Positions 19,889-27,037 of a stretch of 64,000 bases of DNA are shown in pieces (positions within the stretch are counted from its first letter, which is position 1; the number at the start of each line of letters is the position of its first letter). The stretch spans positions 620,001-684,000 of the forward strand of contig NZ_WIAY01000002.1 in the NCBI RefSeq assembly GCF_009467805.1, given 5' to 3'. A model generated the notes under the pieces. It did not search any database. It was not told the origin of the DNA and was given only the letters and a program-made list of their open reading frames with translations. Both the position numbers and the translations under genes were made by a program. Origin of the DNA: Stenotrophomonas nematodicola (GTDB lineage: Bacteria; Pseudomonadota; Gammaproteobacteria; Xanthomonadales; Xanthomonadaceae).

Positions 19889-19912
19889 GCGGGCATTCAC
19901 GGGAATGCCCGC
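19889..19912 (+). terminator. Hairpin after fasciclin gene
   Basis: A perfect 10-bp stem (GCGGGCATTC / GAATGCCCGC) with a 4-base loop starts 12 bases after the stop. There is no T-tract, so it may be a weak terminator or a 3'-end stabiliser. Confidence 0.45.
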
Positions 19913-19998
19913 TGCGGGTCGGCGTTACCGGGGCCGACGTGTAAACCTTCTCACCGCCTTCTGCATCCAACCTTGGATATCACCACAAGGCGACCGAT

Positions 19999-20958
19999 AT
20001 GAAGGCATGGATGTGGATGCTCGTGGCTCTTTTGGCTGCAGGCACGGTGCCGGCAGCCACGGCCGCCGCGCCGCAGGTGGAGACACGCGACATCGCGAAT
20101 TTCTGGATCGCGTACGACGCCATCCGTGCCGAAACCGATCCGGTGCGCAGGAAGGCGCTGATCAACACGCTCTACATCGGCAAGGGCACGCCCGGCCTGC
20201 ATGCCCTGATGCGGGCGCGCGGCTACACCGACGACCAGTACGTCGCAGCGATTGATGCTTGGCCGCGTTACTGGGCGTCGGTACGCCCGCTGACCGGTCG
20301 CGCCTTCGCCGCCACCGCCCCACTCGAGGCCGATCTGGCCACACTCAGCCGCCTGTACCCCGCCCTGCGCCCAGCGGGCATCACCTACGCCATCGGCGTG
20401 CTGCGCACCGGCGGCACTACGCTTGACGACAAGGTGCTGATTGGCGCCGAACTCGCCCTGGGCGACGACAGCGTCGATGTCTCGGAGCTTCCCGAGCCTC
20501 TGCAGACCCGGCTGCGCACCTTCTATGCATCTCAGCCGTTCCACAACAACGGGCAGAACAACATCCACGAGTACATCCACACCCAGCAGGCCGAGGCCGG
20601 CGATACCCTCGCCCAGTACGCACTGCGCGAAGGCGTGGCGGAGCTGGTGGCCGAGCTGGTCACCGGGAAGAAGCCCGATCTGCCGCTGTACGTGTACGGG
20701 CCGGCACACGAGGCCGAGTTGAAGGCACGGTTCCAGGCCGACCGGCGCGGGAACGACTACCGCGACTGGCTGTACAACAGCAGCAACAACCGGTTCGGGG
20801 TGAGCGACCTGGGGTACTACGTGGGATACCGCATCGCGAGCGCGTACTACGCCGCGCAGCCGGACAAGGCCACAGCGATCGCGACGTTGCTGGAGCTGCG
20901 CTATGACGATGTGCAGGCAGTGGACGCAGTGATCGAACGATCCGGCTACCTGCGCTGA
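19999..20958 (+). CDS. Secreted putative zinc metalloprotease (HExxH, DUF2268/GldB-like)
   Basis: The 319-residue product has a signal peptide ending near TAAA (about residue 24). The central motif NNIHEYIHTQQ is an HExxH zinc site, and a downstream REGVAELVAEL segment can supply the third, acidic ligand. The overall pattern resembles DUF2268/GldB-like predicted proteases. It is expected in the periplasm or outside the cell. It follows the fasciclin gene and precedes the two-component system on the same strand. Proteolytic activity is inferred from the motif only. Confidence 0.75.
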   Translation: MKAWMWMLVALLAAGTVPAATAAAPQVETRDIANFWIAYDAIRAETDPVRRKALINTLYIGKGTPGLHALMRARGYTDDQYVAAIDAWPRYWASVRPLTGRAFAATAPLEADLATLSRLYPALRPAGITYAIGVLRTGGTTLDDKVLIGAELALGDDSVDVSELPEPLQTRLRTFYASQPFHNNGQNNIHEYIHTQQAEAGDTLAQYALREGVAELVAELVTGKKPDLPLYVYGPAHEAELKARFQADRRGNDYRDWLYNSSNNRFGVSDLGYYVGYRIASAYYAAQPDKATAIATLLELRYDDVQAVDAVIERSGYLR

Positions 20959-21097
20959 TCCGAACGACGTCCACGGCGGTGCGCGCCCTGTCGACAGGTA
21001 CGCGTTCGACGTCCCCTCAGCGGCAGGGTCCGGCGACGCTTGGCAACCCTGCGCCGATCCCGCACAGTTCCCCTCTGCCCCAGGATGCCGATGCCCC

Positions 21098-21793
21098 ATG
21101 ACACGCCTGCTCATCATCGAGGACAACCCCGAGCTGGTGGCCAACCTGTACGGCTTCCTGGAGCCACTGGGCTATGTGCTGGACGATGCACGGGATGGCG
21201 CCACCGGCCTGCGCCTGGCCACGCAGAATGACTACGATGCCATCCTGCTGGACCTGATGCTGCCACGACTGGACGGCATGACGCTGTGCCAGAAGCTTCG
21301 CGAGGAATTCCAGAATCCCGTGCCGGTGATCATGCTGACCGCCCGCGACCCGGTGGACGACCGGGTGCAGGGCCTGGCGCAGGGTGCGGACGACTACCTG
21401 GTCAAGCCCTTCTCATTGAAGGAGCTCGATGCGCGCATCCAGGCGCTCGTCCGCCGTGCCCAGGGCCGCAACGTCCAAGGCACGCTCACCTGGCAGGACC
21501 TGCGCGTGGACACCCGGGCGCCTCAGGCGTGGCGGCAGGGCCAGACCATCACGCTGACTCCGAGCACCCACAAGCTGTTGCTGTGCCTGATGCGTGCCGC
21601 GCCTGACGTGGTGAGAAAGCAGGAGATGGAATACCTGCTCTGGGGCGACCATCCGCCGGAAAGCGGTGCGTTGCGGACGCACATCCACGAGCTCCGCCAG
21701 CACACCGACAAGCAGTTTGCGAATCCGCTCATCGAAACGGTGCATGGCATCGGCTGGCGTCTGAACGCGCCCCGGACGCCCGCCCCGGAATGA
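21098..21793 (+). CDS. OmpR/PhoB-family response regulator (envelope-stress type)
   Basis: The 231-residue product has a receiver domain (acidic pair EDN at 8-10, phosphoacceptor Asp52 in LLDLMLPRLDG, Lys in YLVKPF). A winged-helix Trans_reg_C domain follows (about 130-225, LRTHIHELRQHTDKQF). It sits 25 bases before its kinase. Two copies of a tandem TCCTGA-N5-TCCTGA box precede dgkA and eptA downstream; direct repeats with 11-bp period are what OmpR-family dimers bind, for example PmrA boxes. No such box precedes this gene itself. I do not assign a specific name such as ColR or PmrA. Confidence 0.9.
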   Translation: MTRLLIIEDNPELVANLYGFLEPLGYVLDDARDGATGLRLATQNDYDAILLDLMLPRLDGMTLCQKLREEFQNPVPVIMLTARDPVDDRVQGLAQGADDYLVKPFSLKELDARIQALVRRAQGRNVQGTLTWQDLRVDTRAPQAWRQGQTITLTPSTHKLLLCLMRAAPDVVRKQEMEYLLWGDHPPESGALRTHIHELRQHTDKQFANPLIETVHGIGWRLNAPRTPAPE

Positions 21794-21818
21794 CCATGCA
21801 GGGAGGCCCGTTGCCACC

Positions 21819-23072
21819 ATGAAAGCGATCTACCGCCAGATGACGCTCAGAGTGCGCATCATCGTGTCGTTCGTGCTGCTGATGGTCGCCGTCATGGGGT
21901 TTGTGGTCGCCGCCGAGCAGCTGGACTATGACGAACTGCGCGCATACGTCATCTCCAGAAGCCTGCACGACGAGATGCATCGGCTGCAGTCGGAGCTCGC
22001 CAACGGCACGACGCCAACCCTCTCCCCCGGCAGCCAGCTCTATGACAGCCGCAGCGTACCCGATGACCTGCGCAGGTTTGCACCGGGCTACTACAGCGCC
22101 GACCCGCCCGACGTCTGGCACCTGCTGGTGTTCGACGGCGATGGCCAGCGCTACTACCTCCGCCAGGATGCAGAGCGCTACCAGTACCTGGAGCACGTGA
22201 TTGACGGCTATGCGCTGGTGGTCATTCTGCTGTGCATCCTGTGCGCGTTCTGGATCGGACGGCTGACCGCGGCGCGGGTCATCGCCCCGATCACCCTTCT
22301 GGCCGATGCGGTGCAACGCAAGCAGACCCCCTTCCCGTTCCAGGATGCGCGCGATGAGATCGGGGTGCTGGCACGCGCCTTTGCCCAGCACAGCGACGAG
22401 GCGGAGCAGTTTCTGCAGCGCGAACGCTGCTTCGTGGGCGATGCGAGCCATGAACTGCGCACCCCACTGGCCGTCATCTCCGGGGCAGCGGAGACCATCG
22501 TTCACCAGCTGCCCGACGACAGCCACCTGAAAGCGAGTGGCGAGCGCATCGTGCGCACCACGCAGGAGATGCAGCGCCAGCTCACCTGCCTGCTGCTGCT
22601 CTCGCGCGACCCGCAGCGCCTTGCCAAGGAAGACGTGCCACTACGCCCGCTGATCGAAGAATGCATGACGCGCTGCCACCCCTGGCTGGCGGGAAAGCCG
22701 GTGACCGTGCGGCTGGATGCGCCACAGGCGCCGTCCATCCATACCAATGCCGAACTGGCGCGCAGCGTGGTCTGGAACCTGCTGCGCAATGCATGCCAGT
22801 ACACCGATCAGGGCGAAATACGCATCGCCGTCGAGGGTGCCACACTGGCCATTGCCGACACCGGCCCGGGCCTGCCACCCAGCATCGACCCGCAGCAGTT
22901 CCAGCGTTTCGCGCCCAGCCTGCGCGAGAGTGGCGAAGGGCTTGGCCTGTCGATCGTGCAGCGGATCGTGGACCACCTGGGATGGCACATGGCGGTCGAA
23001 AGCTCGCAGACCGGCTGTCGATTTACCGTGGACATGTCCGGCACCGGGCACGGAGCAGCGCAGAGCCGATAG
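21819..23072 (+). CDS. Sensor histidine kinase of the envelope-stress pair
   Basis: The 417-residue inner-membrane kinase has helices at about 14-33 and 131-147 flanking a periplasmic loop of about 95 residues rich in Asp and Tyr. Then come a HAMP linker, the HisKA box GDASHELRTPLAV with His211, and an ATPase domain with NLLRNACQYT (N box), IADTGPGLP (G1) and GEGLGLSIV (G2). Its loop lacks the ExxE motif of iron-sensing PmrB that I would look for, so the signal is open. It is followed by dgkA and eptA, the likely targets of its partner regulator. Confidence 0.9.
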   Translation: MKAIYRQMTLRVRIIVSFVLLMVAVMGFVVAAEQLDYDELRAYVISRSLHDEMHRLQSELANGTTPTLSPGSQLYDSRSVPDDLRRFAPGYYSADPPDVWHLLVFDGDGQRYYLRQDAERYQYLEHVIDGYALVVILLCILCAFWIGRLTAARVIAPITLLADAVQRKQTPFPFQDARDEIGVLARAFAQHSDEAEQFLQRERCFVGDASHELRTPLAVISGAAETIVHQLPDDSHLKASGERIVRTTQEMQRQLTCLLLLSRDPQRLAKEDVPLRPLIEECMTRCHPWLAGKPVTVRLDAPQAPSIHTNAELARSVVWNLLRNACQYTDQGEIRIAVEGATLAIADTGPGLPPSIDPQQFQRFAPSLRESGEGLGLSIVQRIVDHLGWHMAVESSQTGCRFTVDMSGTGHGAAQSR

Positions 23073-23117
23073 CCGCGCGTCCACGCGCGGCCAGGAAAGC
23101 GCGCCATGCCGCGCCGG

Positions 23118-23134
23118 TCCTGACAGCTTCCTGA
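23118..23134 (+). promoter_or_regulatory. Tandem TCCTGA-N5-TCCTGA box upstream of dgkA
   Basis: Two exact TCCTGA hexamers are spaced by CAGCT (11-bp period, one helical turn). The same arrangement with CAACT as spacer precedes eptA. The box ends 49 bases before the preferred dgkA start, and an AATGAT hexamer lies 12 bases downstream as a possible -10. It is probably the operator of the OmpR-type regulator encoded upstream. Confidence 0.65.
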
Positions 23135-23183
23135 CGCCGCCTTCTCAATGATCTGCCTCGATCACGCCCTTGATGAGAAGCAG

Positions 23184-23594
23184 ATGCAAGCGCCAGACCC
23201 CGTCGGAACCGGCAAGTATCGCCACGGCAGAACCGGATTCAACCGGATTCTCCACACGTTGATTCATTCGCGGGATGGCTTCCTGGCAACCGTGCGCGGC
23301 GAGGCCGCCTTTCGGCAGCTCCTGGCTCTGCATGGCGCACTGATGGCAGGCACGCTGCTGCTTGATGTCACCCCGGTGGAGCGTGCGCTGATGCTGGCCG
23401 CCAGCTTCATCAGCCTGATCGTGGAGCTTCTCAACTCGGCCATCGAAGCCGTCGTTGACCGCATCTCGCTTGAGCGCCACCCCTTGTCCAAGAATGCCAA
23501 GGACATGGGCAGTGCAGCACAAACCGTCGCACTGATGATGGTGGGTGCCGTGTGGATGGCCATCCTGCTGGGACAGGACGCCACGGCGCTTTGA
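23184..23594 (+). CDS. dgkA: Diacylglycerol kinase
   Basis: This small inner-membrane enzyme phosphorylates diacylglycerol to phosphatidate. Typical features are GEAAFRQLL, then helix 2, and the signature LIVELLNSAIEAVVDRIS followed by HPLSKNAKDMGSAAQ, with three membrane helices. I prefer the ATG at 23184 (136 aa) over the upstream ATG at 23148. The earlier codon has no ribosome site and falls where the promoter driven by the TCCTGA box should lie, while GAGAAG precedes 23184. The neighbour eptA transfers phosphoethanolamine from phosphatidylethanolamine and releases diacylglycerol, so DgkA would recycle the by-product. Confidence 0.9.
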   Translation: MQAPDPVGTGKYRHGRTGFNRILHTLIHSRDGFLATVRGEAAFRQLLALHGALMAGTLLLDVTPVERALMLAASFISLIVELLNSAIEAVVDRISLERHPLSKNAKDMGSAAQTVALMMVGAVWMAILLGQDATAL

Positions 23595-23626
23595 TCCACA
23601 CGGACCACCGGGACGCACCGCGTCAT

Positions 23627-23643
23627 TCCTGACAACTTCCTGA
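23627..23643 (+). promoter_or_regulatory. Tandem TCCTGA-N5-TCCTGA box upstream of eptA
   Basis: This is the second copy of the direct-repeat box (spacer CAACT), 44 bases before the eptA ATG. A GATACT hexamer 12 bases after the box is a reasonable -10, so the box covers the -35 position, as expected for an OmpR-family activator. Confidence 0.65.
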
Positions 23644-23687
23644 TACGAGCATTTTGATACTGCGCGCACTCTTCATTCATTGGACGA

Positions 23688-25343
23688 ATGCGCGTGCTTC
23701 AACGCCTGACCTCTGTGCGGCTCAACCCGGTACAACTGACATGGGTAGCCGCACTGTTCTTCACCACCCTCGGCAACATCGCACTGTGGCAGACGCTATG
23801 GACCCACCTGGAGCTGGATGGCCTGCGCGGCGTGCTGTTCGCCCTGAGCCTGCCGGTGTTCTTCTTCTGCCTGTTCAACCTGCTGCTCATGCCGGTGCTC
23901 GCGCTTCCGTATCTGCGCAAGCCCCTGCTGGCGCTGCTGGTGATCATCAGCGCCGCCTGCACGTACTTCATGCTGCACTATAACGTGCTGATCGACCGCA
24001 GCATGGTGCAGAACGTCTTCGAGACCAACCAGGCCGAGCTCGGGTCCTACTTCTCCGTTCCCCTGCTGCTCACCATCGTGGTGCTCGGTGTCCTTCCGGC
24101 TGCGGCAATGGTGTCGCTGCGCATCGGCAGCGCATCGGCGGGAAAGACCGCCGGCTGGATGCTGATCAATGCAGTGGCAACACTGGTGATCCTGACCGTA
24201 GTGTCCATGTTGTTCTACAAGGACTACGCCTCCCTGCTGCGCAACAATCGTGAGCTCAGGGACCAGGTGTTGCCGGTCAACGTCGTACGCAATGCCAATG
24301 GTTACCTCAAACGCAGACATCTCACGGTGTCACGACCGCTGCAGGCCGTTGCCGAGGACGCTACCCGGCCAGCGATGGTCGCCGGCAGGCGGCCGAGACT
24401 GGTGATTGCCGTCGTGGGCGAGACCGCGCGCGCACAGAACGTCCAGCTCACTGGCTACCCGCGCGAAACCAATCCGGTGCTGTCGGAGCGAGGGGATATC
24501 ATCGCCTTCAGGAACGTCTCATCCTGCGGCACCGCCACCGCCATTTCCGTGCCCTGCATGTTTTCCCGGATGGCACGCAGCCAGTACGACGACGTGCGCG
24601 CCGCAACCGAGGAGAATCTGCTGGATATCCTGCAGCGCACCGGCGTGAACATCCTCTGGCGCAACAACAACAACGGTGGCTGCAAAGGGGTGTGCGCACG
24701 CGTGCCCACCGATGACATGCCCACGCTCAAGGTGGCCGAACACTGTGTCAACAGGGACGGCACCTGCTACGACGAGGTGCTGCTGCATCAACTCAATGCG
24801 CGCATCGATGCCATGCAGGGCGATGCCCTGATCGTGCTTCACCAGCTGGGCAGCCACGGCCCCACCTACTTTGAACGCTACCCGCCGGACGCGGCCGTCT
24901 TCACCCCGACCTGCAACAGCAATCAGATCCAGAAGTGCACCAACGAGGCGCTGATCAACACGTACGACAATACGCTGCGCTACACCGACCGCATGCTGGG
25001 CAGGACCATCGAGATGCTCGAAAGCTATTCGGACCAGCGGGACGTGGCCATGATCTACGTTTCCGATCATGGCGAGTCGCTCGGCGAGCGCGGCATGTAT
25101 CTGCACGGCACGCCGTACGTCATTGCGCCGCCGGAGCAGACGCGCGTGCCCATGTTGATGTGGTTCTCGCCGGCATTCGCACTTCACGCCAACCTCAACC
25201 TGGCCTGCCTTCGTTACCATGCCGAGGGAACCCCGTACAGCCATGACAACATCTACCACGCCGTCCTGGGCCTGTTCGATGTCAGGAGCAGTGTCTACCA
25301 GCGCGATCTTGATCTGTTTGCCGGCTGCCGCTCCGGGGCGTGA
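23688..25343 (+). CDS. eptA: Lipid A phosphoethanolamine transferase, EptA/MCR family
   Basis: The 551-residue product has five N-terminal membrane helices (about 15-175) and a periplasmic sulfatase-fold domain. Zinc ligands and nucleophile are in place: Glu245 in VVGETARAQ, Thr282 in SSCGTATAISVPCM (the residue that carries the phosphoethanolamine), and Asp460-His461 in YVSDHGESLGE. Paired cysteines (280/290, 332/336, 353/360) match the disulfides of the family. It modifies lipid A with phosphoethanolamine and lowers the negative surface charge; relatives confer polymyxin resistance. Whether this copy does so is untested. It ends the regulator-kinase-dgkA-eptA series. Confidence 0.94.
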   Translation: MRVLQRLTSVRLNPVQLTWVAALFFTTLGNIALWQTLWTHLELDGLRGVLFALSLPVFFFCLFNLLLMPVLALPYLRKPLLALLVIISAACTYFMLHYNVLIDRSMVQNVFETNQAELGSYFSVPLLLTIVVLGVLPAAAMVSLRIGSASAGKTAGWMLINAVATLVILTVVSMLFYKDYASLLRNNRELRDQVLPVNVVRNANGYLKRRHLTVSRPLQAVAEDATRPAMVAGRRPRLVIAVVGETARAQNVQLTGYPRETNPVLSERGDIIAFRNVSSCGTATAISVPCMFSRMARSQYDDVRAATEENLLDILQRTGVNILWRNNNNGGCKGVCARVPTDDMPTLKVAEHCVNRDGTCYDEVLLHQLNARIDAMQGDALIVLHQLGSHGPTYFERYPPDAAVFTPTCNSNQIQKCTNEALINTYDNTLRYTDRMLGRTIEMLESYSDQRDVAMIYVSDHGESLGERGMYLHGTPYVIAPPEQTRVPMLMWFSPAFALHANLNLACLRYHAEGTPYSHDNIYHAVLGLFDVRSSVYQRDLDLFAGCRSGA

Positions 25344-25364
25344 CCGCCCTTGCCACCTGCGCCG

Positions 25365-25529
25365 TCACGTTCGCCGCAGGCGGATAACCGCCTGGGCGTG
25401 CTCGAGCAGCAGGATCGTTTCCCCCTGCACGGATTGAAGCATCGCGGCGTCACAGCTGCCGTCGGGAACGGGGGCGACAAGCAGGACGCCGCCGGCCATC
25501 AATCGCCGGCGACGACCGGGCATTGCCAT
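25365..25529 (-). CDS. Possible small protein (54 aa), antisense to the eptA-toxin gap
   Basis: This short open frame begins MAMPGRRRRLMAGGVLLVAP, a basic start followed by a hydrophobic stretch that could be a signal or anchor. It continues with QGETILLLEHAQAVIRLRRT. About three quarters of its third codon positions are G or C, as in its neighbours. There is no convincing ribosome site. It occupies the last high-GC sequence before the low-GC toxin relic. It may equally be chance. Confidence 0.25.
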   Translation of the reverse strand: MAMPGRRRRLMAGGVLLVAPVPDGSCDAAMLQSVQGETILLLEHAQAVIRLRRT

Positions 25530-25568
25530 CCCGATCTGCCCGCCGTGAAACCGCCGCGAGGGCGCTGA

Positions 25569-26097
25569 TTGTTCCGGCCAGTGTTCCGCAAGCTCTTATC
25601 AGGTACTTCGGGGATACTCCAGGTGCGTGATTTTCTTGGTGGGGACCGGCAGTTGAAGCGGCAGGAGCAGGCGCTCAATGATATGAGTGTTGATGAGTAC
25701 CTTGAGGCGCGGAAGGCATTTGATCCGAAGAATCGGGATAGAACGGTCGCCGAAGCGGCTGGAAGGCAGTACAAGCTCTTTTTTTGGAACAGAAGGAGAA
25801 CGAGCGAAAAGATCTTGGGATCGATAGAGAGACGCGCAGGAGAATGGGAGCCGAGCACGCAGATGAAACAATGAAGGTCATGCACGCGCTTCACAATCCA
25901 GACTTCGTGGCTGGGGGCAACGACAAGATTACCGACGTCGGCGATGGCCAGGTCACCTCGACCAGTGGCGGCAGTGGAAGCGTGCAAAGAAAGGGCGAAC
26001 ATCGCGTATCGATGAGTTGGACGAGGCCGCAGCCAACGTTCCTTTGAGCGAAAGAAGCAAGACAAAAATGAAGGGCGGACTGGAGCGTTGCAAATGA
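25569..26097 (+). pseudogene. Ntox15 (Tde-type) DNase toxin C-terminus, truncated and frameshifted
   Basis: Three consecutive frames join into one 176-residue protein if one base is added in the T7 run at 25779-25785 and one at the GG at 25970-25971. The rebuilt protein has DMSVDEYLEARKAFDPKNRD (about 38-57), MKVMHALHNPDFVAGG with the HxxD pair His109/Asp112, and the C-terminal block RIDELDEAAANVP...MKGGLERCK. These are the features of polymorphic toxin type 15 (PF15604), the nuclease domain of the Agrobacterium type VI effectors Tde1/Tde2. The N-terminal PAAR/DUF4150 part is missing: a stop at 25566 closes the frame and no homologous sequence lies upstream. Its stop overlaps the immunity start (ATGA, 26094-26097). 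GC content is visibly lower than around it. Confidence 0.8.
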
Positions 26098-26777
26098 CCC
26101 GCATGATTGATGAAGATTTTAAGTACTTCTATCGAAACTCGGGATTTGGACCTGCAGTGGATACCCGACCCGCAGGGGAATCTACGCTGACGCTCTATCG
26201 CGGGAAGCTACCTGAAAAGCTGCTTGAGTACTGGAAGGCCTATGGCTTTTCCGGCTACGGAGGCGGCTTGTTTTGGATGACTGATCCAAGTGAGTATTCT
26301 GAAGTCCTCAATGCCTGGATCTACGGCACGCCGCTGTACGGGACCGACGATTTCCACGTTATCGGTCGGACGGCATTCGGGCGACTGATGGTGTGGGGAA
26401 CCCGAACGGGCCCGTGCATGACCATCCTGTCGATGACGTCAATGATCTTCCCAAAAGACAATTCGAAGTGGATGAGCCAAGGCAAAGGCGACGCTTTAGC
26501 GTCCAGCTGGGTGGAGCGCCTTGATAAGGTCGATCTAGATGAGGAAGACGAAGCTGGACAGCCTCTGTTTGAAAGAGCAGTGAACCAGCTCGGGCACTTG
26601 GCTCCCGATGAGATGTATGCCTTCACTCCGGCTTTGAGGGCGGGCGGGCCGTGTCGCCTCGATCATTTGAAGAAGGTCAAGGCCGTCGAACACCTCATGC
26701 TCCTGGCCCAGCTTGGAGAGCCAGAAATCATGCTGGACATCGTGAAAGAAGCGAAAGACCGTGGTGTCTGGAAGTAG
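26094..26777 (+). CDS. Tdi-type immunity protein (GAD-like + DUF1851)
   Basis: The 227-residue cytosolic protein has a GAD-like N-terminal domain (KLPEKLLEYWKAYGFSGYGG, TDPSEYSEVLNAWIYG). The C-terminal DUF1851-like part is acidic, with FGRLMVWGTRTGP and LFERAVNQLGHLAPDEMY. This pair of domains is that of Tdi immunity proteins, which neutralise Tde DNase effectors. The start at 26094 is chosen over a TTG at 26088 because ATGA overlaps the toxin stop and GGAG lies 8 bases upstream. The gene is intact although the toxin is broken, as expected for a retained orphan immunity gene. Its low GC suggests transfer. Confidence 0.8.
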   Translation: MTRMIDEDFKYFYRNSGFGPAVDTRPAGESTLTLYRGKLPEKLLEYWKAYGFSGYGGGLFWMTDPSEYSEVLNAWIYGTPLYGTDDFHVIGRTAFGRLMVWGTRTGPCMTILSMTSMIFPKDNSKWMSQGKGDALASSWVERLDKVDLDEEDEAGQPLFERAVNQLGHLAPDEMYAFTPALRAGGPCRLDHLKKVKAVEHLMLLAQLGEPEIMLDIVKEAKDRGVWK

Positions 26778-26893
26778 CCCATGCCCGGTCATCCTGTCGG
26801 ACTGTCATCGGCCCCCAAAGCGACTGCCTCAAGGCCAAAACCCCTATTTTTTTTGAGAGTTCAGCCTTTGCTGGACTACATGGGATCATCAAG

Positions 26894-26969
26894 TGGTGGG
26901 CCCACCAGGATTCGAACCTGGAACCAAAGGATTATGAGTCCTCTGCTCTAACCGTTGAGCTATAGGCCC
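26894..26969 (-). tRNA. ileX: tRNA-Ile2 (anticodon CAU, lysidine type)
   Basis: All four arms fold in a 76-base gene with encoded CCA: acceptor GGGCCTA/TGGGCCC, D stem GCTC/GAGC, anticodon stem GAGGA/TCCTT around CTCATAA, and T stem CCAGG/CCTGG with loop TTCGAAT. The anticodon CAT (26934-26936) with this body resembles E. coli ileX rather than initiator or elongator Met tRNA, so it should read AUA after lysidine modification. It lies between the low-GC toxin cassette and the yjjJ-like gene, a usual place for integration. I found no duplicated 3' end that would mark an attachment site. Confidence 0.92.
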
Positions 26970-27037
26970 TTGCGGCCGCACAGTGTAGTAGAGCCGCGCC
27001 CGGCCCTGCCACTGCCTGCGGGCATGCCACGCACCCC

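Noticed and set aside
25499..26104. 201-codon minus-strand frame across the toxin relic
   Set aside because: Considered as a real gene because of the low GC here, but the plus strand rebuilds a coherent Ntox15 protein and an ATGA-coupled immunity gene.
26840..26882. T8 run and AGTTCAGC...GCTGGACT stem next to the tRNA
   Set aside because: The T-run precedes the stem on the plus strand and is an A-run on the minus strand after it, so it does not form a proper terminator for either direction.
26894..26969. Reading the CAU tRNA as tRNA-Met
   Set aside because: Acceptor and anticodon stems resemble ileX; initiator features (three G-C pairs below the anticodon loop) and the elongator Met body are missing.
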